From the NCBI GenBank assembly GCA_021030915.1, contig JAGEMR010000004.1, forward strand, positions 186,001 through 250,000: 64,000 nucleotides of DNA. The letters are read 5' to 3'. Positions 36,895-49,304 of this stretch are shown here, piece by piece (positions within the stretch are counted from its first letter, which is position 1; every line of letters begins with the position of its first letter). Source of the DNA: Astrothelium macrocarpum. Its lineage: Eukaryota; Ascomycota; Dothideomycetes; Trypetheliales; Trypetheliaceae. The notes beneath the pieces were generated by a model that saw only the letters and a list, made by a program, of their open reading frames with translations, did no database searches and was not told the DNA's origin. The position numbers and the translations under genes were made by a program.

Positions 36895-37362
36895 GGTTGG
36901 AGGACGTCAACAGTAAGCAAAGTGGGCAGAGCACCTTCCGCGATGCCCGGAGCCTCAAGAGGAGCGCTATGCAGGGACTGAAAGAGAGTCTGACTTCGGG
37001 GGTAAGTGGGAAGTTGAGTGATATAGGATTGGAGTTTGTGCAGATCGCCGAGCGTACTCCGTATTTCGTACGTTCAAGGCCTGCCACGCGTTCCCTATTG
37101 GGCAAGGCGCCTCTTTATCATGAACGCGACTTTGTGATTTTCGGACTGCAGCGAGTCTTTTGCACACGAATTGCCTGCCTATAGCGCTTCCCATGCTCAT
37201 CAACAACCCTCATAGTATCTCAGCCTGCCTATCACTTCTTCCGTGACCTCCGCAACTCTCAATCAAGTCAGATCTCCAACTCAACCGCGCTGAACACGCA
37301 TGTATTGATCCGCGTTACAACTGTGCATCCTTCCCTTTCAACCAGACTACTCCTTTTCCAGT
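36895..37362. promoter_or_regulatory. Bidirectional promoter, Laa2-like / NSP1
   Basis: 468 bases lie between two head-to-head genes and should hold both promoters. A pyrimidine-rich stretch (tccctttcaaccagactactcc-like) directly precedes the NSP1 start, as is common in fungi. Confidence 0.45.
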
Positions 37363-39598
37363 ATGTCTGACCCTCCCAAGTCCACGCCCACCTTTAGCTT
37401 TGGGCAGACTGCTACGAGCGGCAACTCGGGTACATCGTTATTTGGGTCAGCCACGCCGAGTCAGGCCTCCACTGGTCTCTTTGGAACTGCATCTCAAAAC
37501 AACGCCTCCACTTCCACAGGAACAGGCCTCTTTGGTAGCGCATCCTCTCAAAATACCCCAGCGACTTCTGCGCCAAGCTTATTCGGAACGTCCACACCAA
37601 ACACTCAGCCTTCTCTTTTCGGTTCAGGCTCCACTTCAACTCCATTTGGATCCACTGGCCTTTTCGGCCAAAAACCTTCTGGTACTGCGCAAAGCTCAGG
37701 CTTCAGTTTTGGCAGAAAGGCTGAAGATGCTTCATCTCAAAACAATGCGTCAGACTCTGCGAACCAGTCCGGGACGCCAGCTACACCTGGTCAAATATCG
37801 AGCACTGGAGGAATGAGTGGCGCATCACCTTTTTCGAGTTTTGGCACGCCAGCGACTTCGAAGCCGACGTCAATCTTCTCCCCCAATTCCTCAACGACGC
37901 CCGCAGGCCCTCCACCAACCACCTCCGCTGGTGGTTCTTCTGTGTTTGGCGGCTTCGGCAACACACAGCAGGGTACAAGCAACCTCTTTGGCCAAAACAT
38001 GGCTCAATCAGAAAATACACCAACAAGCTCGTCAAGTCTCTTTGGTGCTGTTCCATCAAGCGCGCAATCAAGCACAAGCAATCTGTTTGGTGCAAAACCT
38101 GCAGAGAATCAGCAGTCAAGCTCTGGAACATCCAACCTGTTTGGCGCGAAGCCAAATGAGAATCAACAGGCTACAACCTCTGCTGGATCAGGCTCATCAT
38201 TATTTGGTCAACAAAGCACTACGGTAGGCTCATCGTCTCAGCCGGGTAGCGGGCTTTTTAGCAACCTGAACAAGCCTCAATCTAATCAAGCAAATTCAAC
38301 GCTCGGAAGCATGGGCAGCACGCAGCAGGGTCAGAACTCCAAATCAGGCTTTCGCCTCCTGGGTGCCTCTTCAACAACATCGCAACCGGCAACGTCACAG
38401 GCCACAACAACGACATCAGCACCCAGTCTTTTCTCCAGTCTAGGAGGCACACAATCCAGCACACCGACGAATCCTTCTACAGCGCCTACTAATAGTCTCT
38501 TCGGTGGTACTACAAGCACACCAACCAGCACAACGGCAACCTCGTCAGCAGCACCAAGTACCAGCTTCTTCTCCGGTTTTGGACAAAAGAAGGACGAAAC
38601 AGCAACCTCATCTACCCCCGCATCTTCCAGCACAGCAGCAACCACCACAGCCGCACCGAGCACCAGCCTCTTCGGCGGCCTCAACACAAAGAAAGACGAC
38701 CCCACAACCAGCACCACCACATCTTCCACAGCTCCCGCCCCCACCACCACCGCGGCACCCACCACCTCCGCCGCCCCAAGCACCTTCACCGGCGTCGGCA
38801 CGGCCCCCAAAGACGCGTCCACCAACCTCACCTCGTCGACCACGGGCCCGGCGCCACCGGCCTCGTCGCGCCTGAAGAACAAGTCCATGGACGAGATCAT
38901 CACGCGCTGGGCGTCGGACCTGGCGTCGCACCAGCGCACCTTCCAGTCGCAGGCGGCGCAGGTGGCGACGTGGGACCGCACGCTCGTGGAGAACGCGGAC
39001 GCGATCGGGGCGCTGTACGCGCGCACCTTCCGCGCCGAGCGCGACGCCGCGGAAGTCGAGCGCCAGCTCGCCGCCGTGGAGGCGCAGCAGGGCGAGCTGG
39101 AGGCGTGGCTGGGCCGGTATGAGGGCGAGGTGGACGAGTTGGTGAGGGCTGGTGGTGGGAGTGGTGCGGGTGAGGTTGGCGTTGGTGGGGGAGGCCCCGA
39201 TGCGGAGCGTGAGAAGATGTATAGGATGGCGGAGGGCCTGAGTGAGAAGCTGGGCGAGATGGGAAGGGAGCTGGGGGCGATGGTTGAGGATGTGAATGGG
39301 GTGAGTGGGCAATTGAGCCGGGCAGGGAGGGCGGATGATCCGGTAAGTTGGAGTTGCTTCATCGTTGCTGGGAAGAGATTGCTAATGTGTTGGTGTGGGA
39401 CAGCTTTCGCAGATTGTGCGGGTTCTGAATAGCCATCTATCCTCGCTACAGCAGATTGACCAGGGCGCTACTCAACTACAGGCTAAAGTTGCAGCGGCTC
39501 AGAAGGATGCCCAGCGTTTGGGTACGAACGGATATCATGGTGTTGGAGCCGATCCGGCGGATGACTTTTATCGCTCGTGGATGGGAAGTAGACGGTAG
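37363..39598 (+). CDS. NSP1: FG nucleoporin NSP1 (Nup62 homologue)
   Basis: Central-channel nucleoporin, about 724 residues, exons 37363-39342 and 39404-39598. The first ~500 residues are an FG-repeat domain: many LFG, GLFG and SLFG units in Ser/Thr/Gln/Asn-rich spacers, which bind transport receptors and form the permeability barrier. The C-terminal ~200 residues are the conserved coiled-coil Nsp1 domain (SMDEIITRWASDLASHQRTF... , then LSQIVRVLNSHLSSLQQID), which assembles with Nup49/Nup57 and Nup82. The domain is broken by a Gly/Ala-rich loop (RAGGGSGAGEVGVGGGG) that looks like a low-complexity insertion. The intron (61 bases) sits in the coiled coil; unspliced reading stops early. The segment at about 38700-39130 is much richer in G+C than the rest. 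Confidence 0.94.
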
Positions 39599-39888
39599 CG
39601 GGTTAATCATTTTTCAGTTGGGTTTACGATTGGCCAATAACCGTTTGATAGCACATGTGCAAGGCACGTGTTTCATATTTCTAGGTCCATTGAGCAAAAT
39701 AGGACAGAATGTAAGATAGCTGGCAAGAATCAAAAGCATTGATGCTGAAGACATTGGAACCGGGGCCTTGCGTTGGTCATAGTGGAGTTCCAATCTTATT
39801 TGCAGTAAGACTTTAGAGAAAGAGTATACACAGTTATCCCCTAACTTGCAGCCCTTCACAGCCGAGAATGCTTCACTTTGTCAACCCC

Positions 39889-40386
39889 TTAATTGTGCTC
39901 TCCACCTTGATTCTTGGTCAGATCATTGATATGCTGTTCAAGCTCGTCGAGATGCTTCTTTTGTTCTCCAATCTTGGCTCTGAGCGCTAAAAGCCTGAAC
40001 GAATGTCGACAAATTAGCCAATGACTCTCTCGACTAGCCTGAATGACGTCTTATGGCGTATGGTGACCAGCATCTGGTTTCATTCTTCAAATGCTTTATA
40101 TGTTTTGGATCGAACTCACTTTTGCCTTTCCTGGTCCCGAATGAACATTTCCTCGCTGGCACTCTCGCGCTTCGTAAAGGCATCACTAGAGCACAATGGC
40201 ATCAGCTCACTTCCTCATAAGTGACAACGCAGAGCAAGTCTACCCGGCAGCTGCGCCTCCGGATCTCGGGGCACCAGTATCGCCTTCGGCCATGATCCGA
40301 GAGGTCACGCAGAAACTCCGAGAGGTTATGATACGTGGCGATCTGACAGCGCGGCTTACGCGGACCAATGCACGAGAAGCGTTCAT
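39889..40386 (-). CDS. INH1: Mitochondrial ATP synthase inhibitor IF1
   Basis: Small matrix protein of about 104 residues that blocks ATP hydrolysis by the F1 part of ATP synthase when the membrane potential falls. It is easily missed, since no exon reaches 50 codons. Exons are 40386-40244, 40185-40120 and 39994-39889; the lengths sum to an intact frame. Residues 1-30 form an Arg/Ser-rich presequence (MNASRALVRVSRAVRSPRI). The inhibitory core appears as GDAFTKRESASEEMFIRDQ, formed across the first splice site. It is followed by the long helix LLALRAKIGEQKKHLDELEQ and the ending HINDLTKNQGGEHN, typical of fungal IF1. Introns are 58 and 125 bases with GT-AG ends. The gene converges on NSP1 and is divergent from 14-3-3. 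Confidence 0.9.
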
Positions 40387-41619
40387 GGCGTGGGATATGG
40401 GTGCAGAGGAATGGTTGAAATGACGGCTTGATGATGGAATTTGGGGTAAGAAGATGCTTTACAGACGAGCTCGGGAGAGGTCGAAGCTCGGGCCAACTCC
40501 ACGAGGCATGGCGGAAGAATTGTTGGCTAAGGTATGCTCAAGCGCCTAAGTAATGCTACAAGGCTGAAGGCGAGGTCTATCACGTGAACTGTCTATACTG
40601 TGTGTACGGAGGTACTCTCTACAAGAACTACCTACAAATGCGTAGTCTACGGATATGGGGATTGACGTGTCACGGCTTATCGCGTAGCCAGGGCGTTGAT
40701 GCAAACACTGAATGCAAAGCGCTTAGTTCCATGTTCTTCCACAAGCAACGTCATCTGGCCAGCCCGACATCTGTGCGAGGCCAGGCATGACACGGACTGC
40801 GCTGAGCCAGAGTTGAGGAAATGGGATGGCTTGGATAGCAGCAGGACTGGTGTGAGAGAGAGACTAGGGATCGCCGTGTTCTTGTAGATGGCCGACTGGG
40901 CCAGGAGTGGTGCAGGCGGTGATGTCTGTTGATGCGTTCGCCTAATTGGCGCATAGCCTCACCTCACAATCTCGCCCGTTCCTCCACACCTGCTTCCACA
41001 AAACCCAACGCCTCCCACTCTAGCCCACTCACCCTCTGCATCTGGCACAATCTCCACCGCCTTTGCTGTCTTTTTCCCATCCACCACCTCCCTGCTTTCT
41101 GCGTGCCCCAAAACTTTACTGCCTCCATCTTGTCAACCGTCCAGGTGAGTGCCGCGCTGCCTCCCGTTTTCGTCATCCATCTGCCATTTGCAATGCGTGC
41201 TTCTGCTCTGTCGACGCACTGGATTTGGCAAGACAATGGCCTCAACGGGACCGGGTTACTCTGCGACTCGAATTGCTTGCTTCCATCGCATCCTGACTTC
41301 TCCCCACGTGTGAATCACATTCATCGCATCATTGCGCTAAGGCCCTTTCCTTATCCATTAGCGATACAGCCTACCGCTTGATTCGCGAGCTTGGCACGCG
41401 ACAGAGAGCCGTTTATCACATCATCGATTGCAGCTTCTCTCTCCACATACTGTGCAGCTGGCGTTGAGTCATTGCGCGTCGCGTGTCGAAGTGTCGTGTT
41501 TTGATTGCCATTTCATGCACCGCCTGCCAAGTTTTTAGTCCGATCATTGCCGTCGACTTCCATCGACTTTCTTCGTTCTCTACGTACTGACTTTTTCCGG
41601 CGTTCCAGATACAGTCAAG
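40387..41619. other. Divergent region, INH1 / 14-3-3
   Basis: 1.23 kb between head-to-head genes. It contains CACGTG inside TCACGTGA near 40580, an E-box type site, and long pyrimidine-rich stretches from about 40970 to 41120 upstream of 14-3-3, probably its promoter and leader. No coding signal is evident. Confidence 0.5.
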
Positions 41620-42737
<1,118 letters not shown>

Positions 42738-43326
42738 TGAAGCGTGGCTTTCCTTTGCCGGTTGAAATGCGTGCGTCCGTGTTCCTAATTCAGTCATGTG
42801 TTTCATTTGGAGCTGGTTTCTGCGCGCTATCAGAGAAGGTCCGAGAGTAGCAAAGATTCGTCGGAGTGGGAAACTTGAAGCAACTTGATAAAGACTACGA
42901 CCCCCCACTGGTTTGCAAAGATTCTTTTTCCCCTTCTTCCCCCTTACCCAATCATGTGCAGTAGCGCCTTAGATTCACATCAGTTTTCACCCATCTAAGA
43001 AACATTCCCTTTAAAACCATTTTGTAAATCTTGAAGACATGTGAATGCATCTTGTAGATTTATGGTAATTTTATGGTAAAGCGGTAAGAATCAGGCTCGT
43101 TCGCAGGGTTGCCAAGTATTTGAGCCATCTCGTCTGGTCTGTCTTCCCCTTGAGCAAGATTACTTCCCTTAGCTGAAGAGCGAACTCTTAACAAGGCAAG
43201 CAGCTTATTAGCTCTAGAAAAGGTTTTGGGCAGAGCTAACATCATCAGTTTTCTCATAGGATAAAGTCCTCGATCCCAAACTTATTACCAAATTCGGACC
43301 AAAGTCACTGCGCTGCGGGAAGATGA

Positions 43327-43575
43327 ATGAATTTATTCGCCACTTTCCCCATTGCAGCACCCTTGCTCTTTGGCATTGCGTCGATGTCATCTAATCTATC
43401 CATCATTCACAATACACCTATAACAAACAGCGCATCCACACCCTCCACAACATGTACAGCAGGGACATCGTCCACCACAAATCCTTGTTTGTCTTCCACC
43501 ACGTCGTCAACGTATCCAGGTCTGTTCATACATTCTTTCTCATCGAGTGCTCTTCATACCCTGCTCGATTCTTAA
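43327..43575 (+). CDS. Possible small secreted protein (first exon, uncertain)
   Basis: The ATG at 43327 opens with a signal-peptide-like start (MNLFATFPIAAPLLFGIAS). A Ser/Thr-rich segment with two Cys (STTCTAGTSSTTNPC) follows. A GT donor inside TATCCAGGTCTG at 43519 and an acceptor at 43605 could continue it, but I cannot build a convincing 3' part. It may be a small secreted protein gene, a relic, or chance. Confidence 0.25.
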   Translation: MNLFATFPIAAPLLFGIASMSSNLSIIHNTPITNSASTPSTTCTAGTSSTTNPCLSSTTSSTYPGLFIHSFSSSALHTLLDS

Positions 43576-43752
43576 CAAGGCTTGCTTGGTAATTACTTGA
43601 TACAGGACATGTTTCCCACATCCATCACCTCATACTCAGGTAAAAAAAAAAAATAGAACATACCTCGTTAGACTAAAGCTCTACCCTTCATAGGGACGTA
43701 CTGGTATAACACGGTGAATGCCATACGCAAGATCTTTCGAAACGCGTCCATG

Positions 43753-43824
43753 GCTGTTCTGCCAGCTGCTCCACCAGCTGCTCCTAGGGCTGTTTCGTCA
43801 GCTGCTCCGCCAGCTGCTCGTCCG
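43753..43824 (+). repeat. 36-base tandem duplication, Ala/Pro coding in one frame
   Basis: Two head-to-tail copies (43753-43788 and 43789-43824) match at about 28 of 36 positions and share a CAGCTGCTCC core that itself recurs every ~12 bases. One frame reads repeated PAAPPAA and stays open from about 43690 to a stop at 43840, so it could be the tail of a small gene. Confidence 0.6.
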
Positions 43825-44292
43825 CAGCCATTCAGCTGATTCAACTAATTCAGCTGCAGTTAAAAAAGATAAACTCATATTTGTTTTAATCTCAATTATT
43901 CATACAAAACAAAAAGTGCAGAATTTTCTCCTACGGCTAAAATTTTATGAATATATCTTGAATTATTCTTTGCATAAGCACAAGCATGTATAAGCATAAT
44001 ATTTATAAAAAAAACAATTCCCAAGACGCCCGATCGAATGTACTGTACGCCAATGAGACATGGCCAGTACATGTTGTTCAGAAGCCACTAGTCTCCCCAG
44101 AGGTAGCTCGCCAATCTCGCGATTCGCTTCGTATTGCAATTCGTTATAAGACACAGTCTTGCAGCAGGTGTTCTCCAGCTATAGGCAGCCACTTGGGTAG
44201 GTACAAAGCGTATCTCACGTCCTACACTTTCCTCCAAGAGTCATTAACCCATCTATCCATACGTAGCGTAGAGTATTTCCCCACTGGACAGG

Positions 44293-45600
44293 ATGCACAA
44301 CCTCATTGATCATGTCTGGCCGCCTAAGGTAAATGGCATTTGCTACCAGCGAAATTCCCTTGAAGATCACACTCGCTTCAAGGTCCTAGAAGTTTCTGTG
44401 GGACAAGACGGCGGCGATCCGGAAGTCGACATCATCGAAGCGACGTTCAAAGATCTCACGCATCACACCAAGAGTTCTAAACAATGCTGCATCCGCCTCG
44501 TTGTCATAATTCGCTCCTGGAGATCTGATAGCACAAGTCATGAGAAGCTTGCACAGTACAATATCAGCGAGGAGAACTTCACCAGGATCCTGGATATTCT
44601 TGGTCTTACCGAATTCTTTTCTCGAACACGTACAGACGTAACAGGGCTATTCAGCCTTCCGACACCTTATCTACATCAGACTGACACCCACCACAACGAA
44701 TACTTTGCTCTCATATACGATGCTTTCCTAGGCTTATGGGCTAGATATGAAGGCGAGTGTAAGCAATGGCAAGGAATGTGCACGGTGCCACAGTCAAATT
44801 TAGATTTCAAAGCTTTGGCTGAAGAAATCGTCAGCTGTGTCCAGACAAAGGAATTTTTGTATCTTCTTGTGGCGCGATGCACTGTAGAGTTCCTCGGATT
44901 GAAGTCAGAAGATGTATCAACACAGCTTAGCGAGATCGAAAGACATAGCGGCCATCATGACTTGATATTGCAGCCAGTCGCAGCAACTTACAAGAACCTT
45001 AAGGCTGTATCAGCCAACGCAACGGCCACAGCTAACAAAGTATCGTATTCCAAATTCGTAACTAGTTCTCTTGCAAGTGACCTGCTGCGACTTATCGAGG
45101 AATCCTGCGGAGAGGACAGTCTTCAGACGAAAAACGTGATTGAACAAGTCACATACCTCAGACAACGTCTTAGATCTCTATCTGGGTTCCTGGACTACCT
45201 TGAGCGAAGAGCGGAACGTCAGGTCGATGCGATTTTTCATCTGGTTACCCAAGCAAATGCATCCATCAATCTTGCAGTCGCACGCGACACAAAGACGATC
45301 GCCATGGCTAACAAGCATGACGCTTCTTCCATGAAGATGCTTGCCACGATTACAGCCATCTTCCTTCCTGGTGCCTTTATATCTTCGCTATTCTCGATGA
45401 GCATGTTCGACTGGGATGCGACCGATGATACACCTGTGGTCAGTCGAAGACTGTGGATCTACTGGATCATCACCGTGCCCTTGACAATATTCACCGTGGG
45501 TACATGGGTGGGGTGGGAGTTCTGGACATTGAAGCAGCAGAAAAGGCATCGCCAATACCTGGATACCGAAGGTGTTGAGGATGAAAAGAAGACGTTTTGA
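44293..45600 (+). CDS. CorA-like divalent cation transporter family protein
   Basis: Intronless 435-residue protein with the CorA/Mg2+-transporter-like layout. A long, mostly helical cytosolic domain is followed by a helix (NVIEQVTYLRQRLRSLSGFLDYLERRAE) leading into two C-terminal membrane segments (about 355-375, TAIFLPGAFISSLFSMSMF, and 393-415, IYWIITVPLTIFTVGTWVGW). The GMN motif that closes the pore selectivity filter in true CorA channels is absent; FSMSMF stands in its place. Many fungal relatives show the same loss, and their substrate is unknown. The N-terminus lacks a targeting signal. The gene borders the gene-poor stretch to its right. Confidence 0.85.
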   Translation: MHNLIDHVWPPKVNGICYQRNSLEDHTRFKVLEVSVGQDGGDPEVDIIEATFKDLTHHTKSSKQCCIRLVVIIRSWRSDSTSHEKLAQYNISEENFTRILDILGLTEFFSRTRTDVTGLFSLPTPYLHQTDTHHNEYFALIYDAFLGLWARYEGECKQWQGMCTVPQSNLDFKALAEEIVSCVQTKEFLYLLVARCTVEFLGLKSEDVSTQLSEIERHSGHHDLILQPVAATYKNLKAVSANATATANKVSYSKFVTSSLASDLLRLIEESCGEDSLQTKNVIEQVTYLRQRLRSLSGFLDYLERRAERQVDAIFHLVTQANASINLAVARDTKTIAMANKHDASSMKMLATITAIFLPGAFISSLFSMSMFDWDATDDTPVVSRRLWIYWIITVPLTIFTVGTWVGWEFWTLKQQKRHRQYLDTEGVEDEKKTF

Positions 45601-46363
45601 TCTGATCGTTCGTGCGAGATTGGTCGGTAGAAATGGCTTCAACACAGTTGAATATAAAACTAATGAAGTCTTCGTCCAGCATCCAAGCGCCAGAACAACC
45701 CGGGCAGCGGCGGGATCAGACAGTCCGACGGGAGCGTACGGACAAGCAGGAAAGGATTTCTATCGTATTTAACTTGTGAGACAAGCACCACGATTTTTGG
45801 CAGTGAAGCCCCAAAGGTCAAGTCTCCACATTCAATCTTGGTTGTTTTAAATCGGCCCTGTGGTTCTGAGAAATTGCGACGTGAGATCAAGTGAAATATA
45901 AACAAAAACTCTTCGATCTCCGTTCTGTAGTCTGCCTTTGTCCTCTTGCCAGCGATGTAGCTATATGGTTTGTAAAATTTAGTGACAGTTTCAGTTTCTC
46001 CAACCCAGCCACAGCATGAATAGCGGCAGCGCAGCGCTGGAGAACCATGAATGATATTTACACGCTAACCTTATTGGTAGCGGGAGAAAATCAAGGCAGA
46101 TCTAGTGATGGCAGCACATATCATGCCTTGGGCAATTGGCGAAGTAAACGCTGCTTATTTACTCGGAACCAGTGTAGGAGAAGAATACGATGTGATTTGA
46201 TTGGAGAGGGACGGACTAACGATGCACAACCTTGTCTTTTCGAGTGATTTTTCGATGGACGAATGGCAACGTCATGTGCAACGACACTCAAAGAGGCATC
46301 GTCAGTTTTCACGTGATCACGTCGTGGAGACGTAAATGTCGATAGAAAATAGCTTATTGCAAT

Positions 46364-46982
46364 GAAGTCTCTGAAGCAAAGCACGAACTGGCAGTAAACA
46401 TGCTCGAATCCCAACACCAGACTGAAATAGAAAAGGTAGCCAAAGAATAGAATGCACAGCTGAGCAAGCGCTCTAAGGAGCACTATAATGCAATAAAGCC
46501 ACTCCGAACAGAGCACGATGCGACGATGAGCACACTCAAATCCAACTACCAAAACGAGACAGCAAAGACAGCTAAGGACCACGATTCATAGCTCCAAACA
46601 CTCCGAGGAGCGCAATGATGCAACAAAATCAGCCAAAGCAGAGCATGATATGGCCATAGACACGCTCAAGTGCGACCACCAGACGGTATCCGAGTATGCC
46701 GACAGACTTGTTGAGGGCAGGATCGTATGGGACGATATCATGGCTCAATTCGTGGAAAGCCAGCCCACTAAAGAGTTCTTGCGGCTTGCTGAGAATGGCC
46801 AGGCTACATTGAACACGCTTCGTAGCATGATAACCGTTGGAGGGCCAATGATATCGGGAGCTCGACCCCTCGGACCTTTCACAAATCTGTTGGAGCGATT
46901 CGTCGCAAATCCTGTTACCAGGAAACGATTCGTCTTTGTTCCATTGTTTGTTTGTCTCCGTTACCAGATTTGTCTGGACTGA
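46364..46982 (+). pseudogene. Decayed coiled-coil tandem-repeat gene
   Basis: The frame starting at 46364 encodes charged heptad-like repeats about 44 codons long: NAQLSKRSKEHYNAIKPL, TEHDATMSTLKSNYQNE, then KAEHDMAIDTLKCDHQT. It is broken by TAG at 46448-46450 and 46589-46591 and by a frameshift near 46592-46605, after which the phase changes and SKHSEERNDATKSA continues the repeat. In the repeat alignment the second TAG falls where three other copies have CAG (46457, 47324, 47462). After the repeats, a 100-codon open stretch (EYADRLVEGRIVWDDIMAQF...) resembles a unique C-terminal domain I do not know. It may be a retained non-repeat end or a younger reading frame. Confidence 0.6.
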
Positions 46983-47310
46983 AGACTTCTCCGAGCCACG
47001 TTCGTTGACGGTTCGAATATACAGTCATAGTCTTATGTGATTTTCACCATTCAAATGGCTGGAGTGGATGTCCCCTTTGGTGCCTTTGTGATGCCCTCGC
47101 AAGATGCCCATTAGACCTTACACTTGGGACAAAGCTGGCTCTGCCCGACTCGCGCAGTCGGATTTTATACTTTAGATGAGTACTAGATTTTCTAGGGGGC
47201 TTCAGAAAGCTGGAAGTGTTTCCAGCAAAGCTAATCGGTCACGTCGTCGACTTGCCAGACGTATGAGTGCGTGCCTGAAGCTCGTCAACGGAGACGAGAA
47301 GGGGGGCCTT

Positions 47311-47490
47311 GGAAAATAATTCACAGCTGTACAAACATTCCGAAGAGAACAATGAGGCAGAAATGTTCTTCAAAGAGAAGCACGATACAACTATCACATG
47401 CGCAAATCACACTACGCCCAGACAGGGATAAGAAGGGCAAGGTAGCCACGAACACAATTCACAGCTGCGTCAACGTTCTGAATCTAACGT
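47311..47490 (+). pseudogene. Fragment carrying two more copies of the coiled-coil repeat
   Basis: Two further degraded copies of the same unit begin with NSQLYKHSEENNEAE (CAG at 47324-47326) and NSQLRQRSESN (CAG at 47462-47464). Between them KEKHDTTIT matches the TEHDATMST part of the intact units, followed by frameshifts and a stop. Lying about 0.7 kb downstream, they suggest either a longer ancestral repeat gene or a second decayed copy. Confidence 0.5.
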
Positions 47491-49304
47491 TATAATTGGG
47501 TCCCTTCAAGCAGAGTAGGCCTATACGTCTACTGTCAGTACTCTTGAAACAATCCACAAAACCACTGTTGACAAGCCAAGCCCCTACGCCACGGTGAAAA
47601 GATGCTCAGCCAAAAGAGCTACAGCACTGTTAACCTGTTTGATCATCCTTTTGATTTCTTCTGGTGTTCCAAGGGTTTAATGCCAGCGCTGCGGGCTCAA
47701 AGGATCTAACTGGTTCCGCGAATACTTCCATTTAATAGCATGACCGTACGAGGAGAAAGCCATGGCGGCCATCATAACGAGCATCTCGTATGTCGCTTGC
47801 GGACTTAGAAGTCTCGGTTTCGAGGGTATTTGGATGTAGAATTAAGGAGTGGGTATGGTGAGAGAAAAGAATCCATAGCCAGGTATGATTTACAAATGTA
47901 CCCTTTGTGATTGCAATGCATATTATCTTGGCGTAAGTGGAACCGTTAATTTAAATCACGTGAACGACACATGTGGAGGAGCACCAGCCGAAATGAACGT
48001 GTAAATTTGTTGAGTACGCGATCAAAGAGCTATCGAATTTCCGTGACTACTAAGATCTCATTGGGAAAATCCCCCATTGCTTAAGATTGTTGGTTTTGTC
48101 GATCACCGGAGCACGCTCCAGCGCCGGTCCCTTTTTCCTTTCTTTTTCTTTCCTTTTCTATTGCGTTTCAAGAAATACTATACATATCTGGCACGTATGC
48201 CAAGCGTAGAAGTCAGCAGACCGAGCGATCTACACCAATTTGGTGTTGTGATATGCGTGGACCAGCGTGGTTCAGGAAACCTCTAACAACGTCTACTCGT
48301 CTTATGGAACAAGAGTGGGTCTTTGCTCTCCTCAACCTACCTAATCGCAAACGCTTTCTCTTTGCAGTTTAGGAAGGACTGGCGGTGACACCCGTGTGAT
48401 GTCGATGGAAGCGTGGGATGCATAAGTCCCCCGGACGCCGCAGCCGCTCATTTTACGAATATGGTAAACACCTCGTGTTAGAAGGAGGGTGAAAGTGGGT
48501 CCCGGACTCATATTCGGGATATGCCAATCAATCACGGTTTCATTTCTATGTGGTATCACATCGCGAGCCAACTGGTGTTATACTGTTTCTCATGTAGGTT
48601 TTAAATATGTTTATTCAGCTCATTCTACTACTACTATGCCACATTACCATATGCTTTTTGTTTTTGTTACGAAAAAGCCAAAGCAAGTGTGCAAGTAGAA
48701 ATGCTTGATACCGTCAGAATCATGCTCGATGCAAAACCATACTGCAGAGCACGAGAACATGGTATCTAACTCGGACCAAGGGGGATGAGGTATAAGCCCA
48801 CTCCTCGCCGATCTGCTTATAAAGATCTCCATTATCACCTCATCACCCTTCCAGTCATCCTGTCTTTCACAGACAGATTATGCAATGATGCCCACTCCCG
48901 CCAATGCGCCGTGTGAGCTCCTCTTGTAAATGGTGGTATTGGTGACAGCCGTGGGGCCCATGAACGCCGAAATCCCAGCAAAGGCCAATGATAATGTACA
49001 GAAGATGTCAGTGTGCAATGCAAGTGCAATTGCCACCACTAGGCTTGGTGTCCGTGATCATAAAATCTGTCTTTGCAGAGATTCTAAATGAACACAAGTT
49101 CATTAAGTGTTGCAAATATGAAAAGGCCGTTTGCGCCGTAATCGCCCTCGCTAGTGAATAATGAACGTCAAGTCAAAGTGTTTGAAACCATGAAAAGGGC
49201 CACGCTGAGTTGGCCTAGCTTGTGCGGTAAAATCAGTATGTACCAGGAAGGTTAGATAAAGCTCAATATGCCACGCGAATTCGTTTGTGTGGAAATGCCT
49301 CTAG

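Larger units (their letters stand above)
45601..49304. other. Gene-poor region with relic sequence
   Basis: 3.7 kb without an intact gene. It contains a decayed coiled-coil repeat gene (46364-46982, with fragments at 47311-47490). The remainder has many stops in all frames and no transposon domain, terminal repeat or RNA gene that I can recognise. Confidence 0.55.

Noticed and set aside
38331..39362. 343-codon minus-strand frame opposite NSP1
   Set aside because: It mirrors the Ser/Thr/Gly-rich NSP1 sequence and reads as Val/Ala/Gly-rich low complexity; the sense strand is clearly a nucleoporin.
40196..40423. 75-codon plus-strand frame at the INH1 locus
   Set aside because: It is antisense to the presequence exon of INH1, whose three-exon product matches the IF1 family throughout.
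46364..47490. CRISPR-like or satellite interpretation of the repeat region
   Set aside because: Copies are diverged coding repeats of ~132 bases with no regular spacers, in a eukaryotic setting; a decayed repeat gene explains them better.
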